A model generated the notes under the pieces. That model had not been told where the DNA came from. It did no database searches and worked only from the letters and a program-made list of their open reading frames with translations. The position numbers and the translations under genes are program-made. Shown here in pieces: positions 9,784 to 17,883 of a DNA stretch of 64,000 bases (positions are counted from its first letter, which is position 1; each line of letters starts with the position of its first letter). The DNA is taken from positions 1 to 64,000 of the forward strand of contig NZ_JALKIL010000003.1 in the NCBI RefSeq assembly GCF_023051105.1, read 5' to 3'. This DNA comes from Anaerobiospirillum sp. NML120449 (GTDB taxonomy: Bacteria > Pseudomonadota > Gammaproteobacteria > Enterobacterales > Succinivibrionaceae).

Positions 9784-11012
9784 TATCTCATCCTGCCGGA
9801 CAGAAACACTCTGATCATTACCTCACTGTACATATCTGCAGCTCACCAGATGGCTGCCCCATCGGGTGGAAGTCTGAGCCCAAAAGCTGCTGTGCTGCAC
9901 CATCAGGCCAAGAAGCTGAGCCAAAGAGCTGCAGAGCTGCACCATCGAGCCAGGAAGCTGAGCCAAAGAGCTGCTGTGCTGCACCATCAGGCCAGGAAGC
10001 TGAGCCAAAGAGCTGCTGAGCTGCACCATCGGGCCGAATAGCAGGTCCATCGGGCGGATAAGCTGCTCACACCAGATAAAGCGAAAGGCCATGAGCTTTT
10101 TAAGCAATATGCTCGACAGCATGGCACCACCCGCTCTGGACCTTTAGTGCCTTAACATGTTCAAACAGGCATGTTCAGGCAAGCTGTCGCTTGTAAAAGG
10201 CTTCACCCAGATACCGGAGCAATGCAGGGGGCAGATCAGTCAGTGAGGTTATTACAGGCCGATATTACTCCCTGGGTTAGCTGCATACAATATGTGCATC
10301 TGTTTGATGCACCGAGCGCTCTCTGCTTAATCTGATGCTTACAGTGCTATTACAGTGCGCTAATAATCTTTATCTACAATTGCGGCTGACCGCAGGTCCG
10401 CAAGCGCTTAATTGACAGACTGTTTGCCACTGTGAGCATAGTTATACATCCCCATTGAACACGGGGTCACACACTAAATGCCCCATAAGTATGCATTTCA
10501 TGCAGATTTTTTACTGGCTCTTACAAGTGTGCACCAAAATGATAGCTTTTATTAAGCCCAGTTGGATTATGCCGCCGGGCCCAATACAATGCCCGGGTAA
10601 TTTTTTCAGGCCCGTTATGCCCATGCAGCACGAATTGTCCCATGCTGCCTTACTTTCAGGCCGGTTAAAGCTCTTCTGCCCCGAAGTAAACGTTGCCACA
10701 TGTTCATGTAAGGCAACCACAGCTTCAGGCTCTGCTTAGCGAGCTCTGCCTTCATGCAAAGCATGTAAATGCCCCAGTCCTGAGCACGACAGGACTATGC
10801 TGCAGGATCAATATCAGAGTGCAGGCTCAGGTATGAGCTTCTCATGAAGCCAATTTGATCTGTTCAGCAGGCACCATAACATGGGACATCAAGTCTCCGG
10901 GATCAGGCAAGGAGTAAAAGCTGCAGAGCTTTACTAATGCAGTCAGCAGAAGCGCTGACCGGACAGGGCTACGGGTGGAATAACTCAGTTTAGTCAGGAC
11001 AGGATTGACCAG
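9784..11012. other. 1.2-kb gap with 42-bp minisatellite
   Basis: No credible gene. The notable content is the 42-bp tandem array at 9886-10033. Downstream of it I see only scattered short palindromes, for example gcccgggtaa near 10588. Confidence 0.45.
9886..10033. repeat. 42-bp tandem repeat, about 3.5 copies
   Basis: Units start at 9886, 9928, 9970 and 10012 (partial), each beginning gctgc and containing ctgcaccatc and aagctgagcc. The period is divisible by three, which keeps frames open and creates misleading ORFs on both strands. Confidence 0.9.
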
Positions 11013-11612
11013 ATGACAGATAAAACAGCAAAGCAGAAACACGTATTAATCATTGATGCCGGCATCGAAGGTGCCTTTGCCAAAGGCGAACTTAACCACT
11101 CATTTTCCGCCATTGCCTCAGAAGTTCTGCAGGAACGTGGCATGAAAGTAGACGTGACTCTGGTAGAAAAGGATTACGATGTTACTGCCGAGGCTGACAA
11201 GGTACTTGCCGCTGACTACATCATCGTTCAGATGCCAGGCTACTGGATGGGCGGCCCATGGCAGCTCAAGAAGTACTTTGATACCGTTTTTGGTGATCGT
11301 CGTATTTCAGGTGGTGGTGACGGCCGTCATCGTGACAACCCTGAGTCCCGCTATGGTACCGGCGGTCTGCTCACAGACAAGAAGTACATGCTGTCATCAA
11401 CATGGAATGCCCCTCTTCAGGCATTTACCGATGCCAAGCAGTTCTTTGGCGGCATTGGTATTGACGGTCTGCTCGTACCTTTCCACAAGACCTTCCAGTT
11501 TGTCGGCATGAGCCCTCTGCCGAGCTTTACCGCTAACGACATCTACAAGAACCCAAGCATCAAGCACGATCTTGCCCGCTTCAAGGAACACATCGAGCAG
11601 CACATTGTCTGA
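11013..11612 (+). CDS. mdaB: NAD(P)H-dependent quinone reductase, MdaB-like
   Basis: A 199-residue flavodoxin-fold reductase of the MdaB/NQO1 type, expected to bind FAD and reduce quinones with NAD(P)H in the cytosol. MdaB-characteristic segments are visible: the ADYIIVQMPGYWMGGPW block near residues 67-83, the LKKYFDTVF helix after it, and LSSTWNAPLQAF near 129-140. The length fits the family (about 195). The ATG at 11013 has AGGAC upstream. A strong terminator lies 175 bases after the stop. Detoxification of quinones in an anaerobe is the likely role, by family knowledge. Confidence 0.85.
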   Translation: MTDKTAKQKHVLIIDAGIEGAFAKGELNHSFSAIASEVLQERGMKVDVTLVEKDYDVTAEADKVLAADYIIVQMPGYWMGGPWQLKKYFDTVFGDRRISGGGDGRHRDNPESRYGTGGLLTDKKYMLSSTWNAPLQAFTDAKQFFGGIGIDGLLVPFHKTFQFVGMSPLPSFTANDIYKNPSIKHDLARFKEHIEQHIV

Positions 11613-11785
11613 TAACAGCTGCAAGAGCTTACATCTTTATTCCGGCAATTCTACAATTATCTCAATACGCCCTGTAAATCGTTATACAAAGCGTAATAAT
11701 GGCAAGTGGTGAATGAGCATGATAATGGACATCACAGCACCATAACTAAATTGCCAGATGATGTAAACAGTGCTCACAACAGGCA

Positions 11786-11836
11786 ACAAAAAGGGCCCGT
11801 AACTGACTTTCAATCAGTTACGGGCCCTGTTGTTTT
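11786..11836 (+). terminator. Intrinsic terminator after mdaB
   Basis: A perfect 14-bp stem (gggcccgtaactga with tcagttacgggccc) with a short loop and a T-rich tail tgttgtttt. The flanking aacaa/ttgtt bases extend the pairing. Confidence 0.85.
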
Positions 11837-11934
11837 CAAGATCACGGCCATCCTGTCCCATAAAAGTACACTGGCCCCTGAAACACCTGATGCATCACCC
11901 TTGCCTTCACCTGATGCAGATGCAGGCTCATATA

Positions 11935-11959
11935 CGCTAATTTTGAATCTTTTGGACCA
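11935..11959 (+). repeat. Left terminal inverted repeat of the IS1634-like element
   Basis: Reads cgctaattttgaa, then two mismatched bases, then ttttggacca. The reverse complement is found at 14685-14709. Confidence 0.85.
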
Positions 11960-12119
11960 CAATATAAAACCCCTCATAAAATATATTATTAATATTTTGC
12001 CAAAAATCTCATAAATATCACATTTAATATAAGTATTTTAAAAATACTCCATTGGCATATTCCCGAATATATTGTAGAATTTACTGATCCAGGCGGGACA
12101 ATATTAAAGGGGTTGTTTG

Positions 12120-14540
12120 GTGGCTATTTTTTATAATATTCCTGAGATGCCAGTACCTGCATGGGCGTCTGTAACATCAGATGGCCGTGTGTTTCACAGG
12201 TACTATGAGGGAGGCAAGCGCAGAAAGGTTGTATTAGGCAAGCTTGTAGATAAAGTATCCACTAATGGCGCTTTAATGATGGCTCCTAACGAGAACATGC
12301 GCAGACTGTACTCAGATGAGTTTGAACAGTGTTACGGAGCAGGAAGCTCCTCATCAAACCGCGTAATTACCGGTCTTTACGCTGCAAATCTTAGAGTGTG
12401 CGCCGCTATAGGCTTGTACCAGTGTGTGCAAAGGTCATTTGGCACCGCTGATGGTAATATCCTTATGGATCTTGCAATGATGGCCTTCGCTAAAAGGAGC
12501 AGTGCTGTTTATCTTATCGATGATTTTGTTGAGGCCCACATGCACTACTCCCTCAACAAAGTCAGTAGCTCATCAGTCAGCAAAATGCTTACAAAGCGTA
12601 TTAGTTCCAGTCAAATTCAAGACTTCAAAGTCAGCTGGATTAACGAGTACCAGAGAAACAATGACCTTAAGGAGGTCTGGCTCAGTATCGACGGATCAAA
12701 CAGTGACTGCAAGACTGTAGGAAGCGCTTTAGCTGCTCATGACAAGTCAAAAACAGGCAACAGCACCATGATTATTGGTCAGATTTGGGCTGTTGATGTT
12801 AGTACAGGCGTCCCAGTAACATGGTTCGTTAATGAGGGAAACGTACCTGACTGCGTTGCATTTGAAAGAATCATGACCTTTCTGGGAGAGCATGATCTGG
12901 GGGTCAAGGGCGTTCTTCTGGACCGAGGCTTTGCTTCTGAGGCAATCATGAGTCTTATCAGCTCATACGGCCTTGAGTACATCATCATGCTGAAAGATGA
13001 CTGTAATGGCTTCAGTGAGATGTTTAAACATCATTGTGATGATATAAGACGCGTGGTTTCCCGCCGTATCATGAACGGCGGTCTTTACGGCATAACTGGA
13101 GAGGTAAAGGTATTTAGAAAGAGTAACTCTATGACAAAAGTAGGCCTGTTTTTCAGCAGTCTCAATGCTGATGAACGAGCTGAAGACTTTTCTGACAAGT
13201 TAACCTGCGAGATAGAGCGAATTGATGAGGAGTTACGTCAGGGACGCCACGACATTGCTGTTAATAACAGGTTCAGTGACATCATTTCAATTGAGGTATC
13301 AGATGACGGCTTGCCAGCTGGTGTAGCGGTAGATTTTGATACCTGGCAAAGTGTCTATGACTCAAAAGGCTATTTTGCAGTGGCATCGTCAATGGACATA
13401 GACGCACGCCATCTCTATAGTATGTACTCGTTAATAGACACTTCAGAGAAGACGTTCAGAATGATCAAGTCTGAACTTGAGTTCGATACACTTCGTGGCC
13501 ATACAGATGCTGGCATAGAGGCAAGAATTGCGGTTTCTTTCATTTCAGCTGTATTCAGACAGGTTTACTCAAATCACTGCAATAACATAGGTGCAAAGCC
13601 TAATCATCTTATTGACAGGCTTTGCATTGTAGCTGTGGAAGCAAACCTGGATGGAATTTTCCGCGTCTCAAACAGCGGAGATGTTTCCGTATCAAAACTG
13701 TTTAGCTCTATTGGGGTTACAAAGGCTGATCTTGCAGACCTGGCAACCCAAATGACAAAGATTAGACAGGGAACCAATCTATCCCAATACAGGGAGCTAA
13801 CCTCATTTGAGCAGGACAATATCAGGACTGAGGCAGACCGTTTTGTTGACATAATCCAAAACTCTATTAACAAGGACTATTGCTACCCATACGGCTCTTC
13901 CGGAGCCGCCCCGGCTGTAAAGACCAGAAAGCCTGGTCGCCCTCCTGGCAGCAAAAACAAGAAGACACTTGCACGCGAAGCTACAATGTCGGGAGATCCG
14001 TCAGCACAGACACAGCGAAGGGGCAGAGGTCGTCCTCCTGGCAGTAAGAATAAGAGCACTCTGGCACGCGAAGCTGCCATGGCTAATGCCCCGTCAGAAC
14101 AGGTGCAGAGAAGGGGCAGAGGGCGCCCACCTGGAAGCAGGAACAAGAGCACCCTGGCACGCGAAGCTGCTATGGCTGAGGCTCTTTCAGAGCAGGATAT
14201 TAAGAGTGGCAGTGAGGTAAATATCAGCAGTTACAAAAACGCTTTTGTTTCATCAGTCAGTACTGACCTCAGTACATTCAAGCGTGGGAGAGGAAGGCCA
14301 AAAGGAAGCAAGAACAAGAAAACAATTGAGCGAGAGATGGCTGCAGCTGCTCAGGCTCTCCCTCGTGGAAGGGGCAGGCCACCTGGCAGCAAAAACAAGA
14401 AGACTCTGATTCGTGAAGGAGTTGCTGTGATTAACTGTGGCTCCCAGTCCTTAAAACGGGGGCGAGGAAGACCGCCAGGCAGCAAGAATAAGAAAACTCT
14501 TGCCAGGGAGGCTATAGCGTCAGCCGCTCGGTCTCAGTAG
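12120..14540 (+). CDS. IS1634-like DDE transposase with six C-terminal AT-hook repeats
   Basis: About 806 residues. A DDE transposase core is visible: first Asp in WLSIDGSNSDC (about D192 counting from TTG 12117), second in GVLLDRGFASEAI (about D269), and Glu in DTSEKTFRMIKSELE (about E444), in the order and context of IS1634/IS4-type enzymes. After residue 600 come six repeats of the AT-hook type, core GRGRPPGSKNK followed by K/S-T-L-A-R-E-A; one has GRPKGS and the first has KPGRPPGS. GTG at 12120 is preferred because AAAGGGG lies 7 bases upstream; TTG at 12117 is the alternative. The AT hooks should bind the minor groove of AT-rich DNA, perhaps the AT-rich element ends; that role is inference. 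The ORF is intact, so the element may be active. Confidence 0.85.
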   Translation: MAIFYNIPEMPVPAWASVTSDGRVFHRYYEGGKRRKVVLGKLVDKVSTNGALMMAPNENMRRLYSDEFEQCYGAGSSSSNRVITGLYAANLRVCAAIGLYQCVQRSFGTADGNILMDLAMMAFAKRSSAVYLIDDFVEAHMHYSLNKVSSSSVSKMLTKRISSSQIQDFKVSWINEYQRNNDLKEVWLSIDGSNSDCKTVGSALAAHDKSKTGNSTMIIGQIWAVDVSTGVPVTWFVNEGNVPDCVAFERIMTFLGEHDLGVKGVLLDRGFASEAIMSLISSYGLEYIIMLKDDCNGFSEMFKHHCDDIRRVVSRRIMNGGLYGITGEVKVFRKSNSMTKVGLFFSSLNADERAEDFSDKLTCEIERIDEELRQGRHDIAVNNRFSDIISIEVSDDGLPAGVAVDFDTWQSVYDSKGYFAVASSMDIDARHLYSMYSLIDTSEKTFRMIKSELEFDTLRGHTDAGIEARIAVSFISAVFRQVYSNHCNNIGAKPNHLIDRLCIVAVEANLDGIFRVSNSGDVSVSKLFSSIGVTKADLADLATQMTKIRQGTNLSQYRELTSFEQDNIRTEADRFVDIIQNSINKDYCYPYGSSGAAPAVKTRKPGRPPGSKNKKTLAREATMSGDPSAQTQRRGRGRPPGSKNKSTLAREAAMANAPSEQVQRRGRGRPPGSRNKSTLAREAAMAEALSEQDIKSGSEVNISSYKNAFVSSVSTDLSTFKRGRGRPKGSKNKKTIEREMAAAAQALPRGRGRPPGSKNKKTLIREGVAVINCGSQSLKRGRGRPPGSKNKKTLAREAIASAARSQ

Positions 14541-14684
14541 GCCGCAATCACGGGCTCATGCATTATCTTACAAATACTAACTAATATGTTTTAGTTATCA
14601 TAATCACAGGCCAATATCTACATATAGTTTTCGGTGTGTATCGATGCAAAATATTCGATTTTCCTGCTAAAAAACTTCAGATAT

Positions 14685-14709
14685 TGGTCCAAAATTTTCA
14701 AAATTAGCG
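14685..14709 (-). repeat. Right terminal inverted repeat of the IS1634-like element
   Basis: Reverse complement reads cgctaattttgaa, aa, ttttggacca; it pairs with 11935-11959 with two mismatches. Confidence 0.85.
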
Positions 14710-14752
14710 GATATAGTTGAAAAAGCATACAAAGACAAATTTGGGGGAAACA

Positions 14753-15430
14753 ATGTACTTTAAATACAAATCCAATTCCATAGATAACATTGTGTATAAT
14801 TTTTATGTGATCTTAAATCAGCCAAAATCATTAAGTGAGGAAGACGCGAACTACTCATTTTCATATTGGACTAATGAGCTCACTACTCTTATGTCACATA
14901 ACTTAGTAGATGCCCCTGAACACAAGGAGAAGGTGCTGCAATTACTTCATGCCGGTGAAGCGTTTGCTGCTGTCTATGCCACGGCAGACTCCTGGAGTTA
15001 TGGTGAAAAAAAGTTCGAGCTTGATGACAAAAATGAACCTGAAGAGGAGTATTTTGAAGATCACTCAGTCTTTAAAACGCGCGCTGAAGCGTTCAGAAAA
15101 GCCAATGCCTATAGCATAGTTCAAAGAAATTCCCCTCCTATCTCCGGAAAACTGTATGACTACCTGGAACGTGGCTGCAGGTCTGCTGCGCCAAAGACAG
15201 AAGATGAGTTTGTCAAGTGGGCTGGCGCCGGGCCAATGATGGAGGAGAGGGGGGACTCGTGGCGTAAGGTGTTCAGGGTTACAAGCGATTTACGCGAGGC
15301 ATACAAACAGCTTATCAAAGCATGCATGCCATTCATTGACTCACCTGCAAACAAGGCTAAGGCCAAACAGCTTTACAAGGACTTTTATCACTTTACAGCC
15401 CTTGAATGGAATATTACTCCACTGGAGTAG
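14753..15430 (+). CDS. Hypothetical protein
   Basis: A protein of about 225 residues that I do not recognise. It is soluble, rich in aromatic and charged residues, with an acidic stretch (DDKNEPEEEYFEDH) near the middle and a C-terminal helical segment. ATG 14753 is chosen because GGGGGA sits 4 bases upstream; the frame stays open further upstream to a TTG at 14717, just outside the right inverted repeat of the insertion sequence. A clear terminator follows. The gene starts only 43 bases from the IS end, so the IS probably separated it from its original upstream region. No function can be assigned. Confidence 0.65.
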   Translation: MYFKYKSNSIDNIVYNFYVILNQPKSLSEEDANYSFSYWTNELTTLMSHNLVDAPEHKEKVLQLLHAGEAFAAVYATADSWSYGEKKFELDDKNEPEEEYFEDHSVFKTRAEAFRKANAYSIVQRNSPPISGKLYDYLERGCRSAAPKTEDEFVKWAGAGPMMEERGDSWRKVFRVTSDLREAYKQLIKACMPFIDSPANKAKAKQLYKDFYHFTALEWNITPLE

Positions 15431-15439
15431 CTTACGAAA

Positions 15440-15464
15440 AGGCACCCAATACGGGTGCTTTTTT
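15440..15464 (+). terminator. Intrinsic terminator
   Basis: Stem ggcaccc/gggtgc(t) with a short loop and seven T residues, 10 bases after the stop of the hypothetical gene. Confidence 0.8.
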
Positions 15465-15548
15465 TATGCCTGAACGGAGGGTGTTATGGCGTTTAACTTA
15501 CATGCATTGGCTCGCGGCGCCGTCATGACGCTGCACCCTTAAGCGCCT

Positions 15549-15950
15549 ATGGTAGCGATATTCTGCACCGGTTTTTTAAATGACCACGGACAGCGCATTA
15601 TGAAGTATGGCGACAGCGAGCGCATCAGTGCACAAAAGCAGACTCTGAACGGCGATGATATCCAGCTTGCCAATGAAGTGATGCAGGCTCAGTTAAGTCG
15701 CAAGTTCTTTCTGTCTACAACGAGGCCTTTGACAGCAGGACAGCGGCATGACGGGGAGGGGGCATCATGGCTGTATGAACTGGATACCGGCGAATACTGG
15801 CGCGTGTACACAGTATCTGAAGACTTCAGCAGCGTCGGATGGCAGCAGGTGTTTGCGTCACAGGTACATTCGCCGCCGCCTGCAGTGATAAAGGCCCTGC
15901 GTGACAGTGGCATAGGCGGCACAACGGAGGGCGCGTTTAATATCTCATGA
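15549..15950 (+). CDS. Small hypothetical protein
   Basis: A possible 133-residue protein with no family I recognise. Composition looks protein-like (SWLYELDTGEYWRVYTVSEDF), and the phrases RHDGEGASWL and YWRVYTVSED loosely recall EERGDSWRKVFRVTSD in the upstream hypothetical gene, so the two might be distant relatives. Neither ATG 15549 nor ATG 15600 has a clear ribosome binding site. It follows the terminator of the previous gene by 85 bases and would need its own promoter. It may be a remnant. Confidence 0.4.
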   Translation: MVAIFCTGFLNDHGQRIMKYGDSERISAQKQTLNGDDIQLANEVMQAQLSRKFFLSTTRPLTAGQRHDGEGASWLYELDTGEYWRVYTVSEDFSSVGWQQVFASQVHSPPPAVIKALRDSGIGGTTEGAFNIS

Positions 15951-16379
15951 CTTTAGCAAGTGGCGTATGGGACTTGCGACAGCGCAGCAGCAGCCGCGAG
16001 CTCAGATGACTGTGCAGCCCCAGGTTCTGCAGCCGCGAACTCAGACGACTGGGCAGCCGCAAGAGCTGCAATAACTTTAGCCGACGAGTGTAACAAACTT
16101 ATCAGGATCCATAGTTGTTACAGCAAATGAACATGACAGACACCTCTGCAAAGATGTCATAACAACTGCAAAATCAGACCAGTATTGTCTGTTGATAAAC
16201 CTTAAGACTGCTGTGAAATGCGCTACAAAACATATTATAAAGTAGTATGTATTGCCGTTCTGCAAGTACGGTAATTTAGCATGTGATGGTGTTAACTTAA
16301 TCTTTATTTAGTTATGTAAAGCATTTCTGAGGCATATCAGGATCGCAATAAAATGCCGTATTACTACAGCATTTGTTCT
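15951..16379. other. Intergenic region with a leader-like remnant
   Basis: It contains a short repeat of gcagccgcgaactcag units (15980-16050) and, at 16131-16199, a copy of the two-hairpin leader found upstream of the flagellin gene. The rest is AT-rich with no credible gene. Confidence 0.5.
16131..16199 (-). repeat. Two-hairpin direct repeat, copy B (downstream of flagellin)
   Basis: About 68 bases similar to 17380-17447. On the minus strand it forms cagac/gtctg and gacatct/aggtgtc hairpins; the second stem keeps pairing although bases differ from copy A (ggcatct/agatgcc), which suggests the RNA structure was selected. Confidence 0.65.
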
Positions 16380-16414
16380 CAAAAAGGCGGCACAACATAA
16401 GCCGCACCGCCCTG
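16380..16414 (-). terminator. Terminator of the minus-strand flagellin gene
   Basis: On the minus strand, ggcgg and ccgcc pair around a short interior and are followed by tttttg. It begins about 30 bases after the flagellin stop codon. Confidence 0.7.
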
Positions 16415-16445
16415 GACTAAGAGAGAGAGAACAAAAAACTTATAA

Positions 16446-17345
16446 TCAGCCGAGCATGGACAGAGCCAGCTGTGGACGGGTATTAGACTGCATCAGCATA
16501 GAGGTGGCAGCCTGCTGGATGATTGACTGCTGAGTAAGGTTGGAAGACTCTTCTGCGAAGTCTGCGTCGCGAATTCTGCTACGAGCATCAGCCTGGTTTG
16601 CAGAAACATTTGCCTGGTTACGAATGCTGGACTCTAATCTGTTTTGTAAAGCGCCCAGGTTGGCACGATCACCCTCAATAACGCCAAGCATCTTATCTAC
16701 AAGGTCAATGGTACCATTTGCGCCTTCAACAGTCTGAATCTGGAACTGCTTTTGATCAAAGAACTTTGCATCTACAGCGCCACCATTAGCACGCTCTGTA
16801 AACTTTCCAATAGAGAAAGTATTAACATTGAATGTAATGGTATCGCCACTGTTAGCGCCTACCTGAAGGATCATCTTACCTGCGGTTGCGGCCTGGGCAG
16901 CACCATAAATAGAACCTGTGCCATCGCCAAATAAGACAGTCTTGCCACCAAAGGTGGTCTTTTCTGCAACACGCTGAATTTCGGCAGCAAGGGCATCTGA
17001 CTCTTTCTTGAGGGCATTGCGGTCCTCAGCTGTGTTGGTACCGTTAACAGACTGAACAGCAAGAGTGCGGATCTTCTGCAGCATGCCGGATATTTCGTCC
17101 ATGGCACCTTCAACAGTCTGGGCAAGAGCAATACCATCAGAGGCATTGCGGTTAGCCTGATTCAGGCCATTAATCTGAGTGGTTAACCTGCTTGATATCT
17201 GAAGGCCGGCGGCATCGTCCTTTGCAGAATTAATTCTAAGACCTGAAGAGAGGCGCTGGTAGGTCGTATTTAAGCTGTTCTGTACATTGTTCAGCTGGTT
17301 TCTGCCCTGTAAAGAGCTGACGTTCGTGTTGACGTAAATTGCCAT
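16446..17345 (-). CDS. fliC: Flagellin
   Basis: A 299-residue flagellin, the secreted subunit of the flagellar filament. The N-terminal D0/D1 region ([35 protein letters not shown]) and C-terminal D1/D0 region (RIRDADFAEESSNLTQQSIIQQA) are canonical, with a short variable centre around residues 130-200. It is the most diverged of the four flagellins in the window (SLQGRNQL and ANRNASDGIA instead of SINAQRKL and [10 protein letters not shown]) and lies alone, 34 kb from the others. The ATG at 17345 has AGGAGAG upstream. Its leader carries hairpins next to the ribosome binding site (17366-17380 and 17380-17447). I found no GG-N10-GC sigma-54 site in its upstream region. Confidence 0.95.
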   Translation of the reverse strand: MAIYVNTNVSSLQGRNQLNNVQNSLNTTYQRLSSGLRINSAKDDAAGLQISSRLTTQINGLNQANRNASDGIALAQTVEGAMDEISGMLQKIRTLAVQSVNGTNTAEDRNALKKESDALAAEIQRVAEKTTFGGKTVLFGDGTGSIYGAAQAATAGKMILQVGANSGDTITFNVNTFSIGKFTERANGGAVDAKFFDQKQFQIQTVEGANGTIDLVDKMLGVIEGDRANLGALQNRLESSIRNQANVSANQADARSRIRDADFAEESSNLTQQSIIQQAATSMLMQSNTRPQLALSMLG

Positions 17346-17364
17346 GGGGTTCTCTCCTGAATGT

Positions 17365-17381
17365 CAGGCCGCAAGCCTGAC
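17365..17381 (-). promoter_or_regulatory. Hairpin adjacent to the flagellin ribosome binding site
   Basis: On the minus strand, tgtcaggc and gcctgaca form a perfect stem ending a few bases before the AGGAGAG ribosome binding site of the flagellin gene. It could influence translation or mRNA stability; this is inference. Confidence 0.45.
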
Positions 17382-17447
17382 ATGACGGGCATCTCTGCAA
17401 AGATGCCATTACAACTACAATCAGCAGACTTTGGTCGTCTGCATAAA
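17380..17447 (-). repeat. Two-hairpin direct repeat, copy A (flagellin leader)
   Basis: On the minus strand it forms gcagac/gtctgc and ggcatct/agatgcc stems. A second copy lies at 16131-16199, on the far side of the flagellin gene and in the same orientation. Confidence 0.65.
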
Positions 17448-17883
17448 GGCCTGATGTGTTGGGTATACCGAACATGTTTCAGGCAAAATCCGATAAACCG
17501 ATCTGCTGACACGGCTATCCGATTTTTATTCTGTGTTGACTGTTTATATGACGATCCGGGTTCTCTCTTCTCGCTCTGTGCAGGCTTTGAGTTTTCTGCA
17601 AAATCCTCTGATGCATGCACTTTCTCTCTATAATCGCCATATGTATATATGTATTCTCTGTAGACAGATTACCAGACATAGACCACAGATCAAGCACAGG
17701 CGCCTTTCGTAAGATTGTTTGTCCAATGCCTAAAACCGCTCTCATGCAACCGTTTACAAAACAAACGCCTGTTATATCTATTTTCTGAGTACAAAAATGG
17801 CTCTTTCAGATCTTTGGCTTGTATGACAGGTTTATCATGGATAATAGGGTACAGACCGCACAAAGTCATCTTGGAGACAGCCC
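17448..17883. other. Divergent intergenic region between flagellin and SDR gene
   Basis: This holds the promoters of both genes. A LacI-type palindrome (TGCAACCGTTTACA) lies at 17745-17758. No other feature can be fixed with confidence. Confidence 0.4.
17745..17758. promoter_or_regulatory. Possible LacI-family type operator
   Basis: TGCAACCGTTTACA differs from the palindrome TGCAANCGNTTGCA (seen twice near 5.4 kb) at one arm position. It lies about 125 bases upstream of the SDR gene start. Confidence 0.35.

Larger units (their letters stand above)
11935..14709 (+). mobile_element. Complete IS1634-like insertion sequence with AT-hook transposase
   Basis: The element is bounded by 25-bp terminal inverted repeats (left 11935-11959, right 14685-14709; 23 of 25 positions match, both beginning cgctaattttgaa when read inward). 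The flanks catata (11929-11934) and gatata (14710-14715) are a 5/6 match and may be a slightly decayed 6-bp target duplication. The 2775-bp length is long for this family because the transposase carries a repetitive C-terminal extension. Only one ORF is inside. Confidence 0.8.

Noticed and set aside
9622..10122. ORFs on both strands through the 42-bp array
   Set aside because: The repeat period is divisible by three, which keeps frames open by chance; no ribosome binding site or domain.
15549..15575. Possible transposase remnant because the small ORF starts MVAIF like the IS1634-like transposase
   Set aside because: The likeness stops after five residues and the remaining sequence is unrelated.
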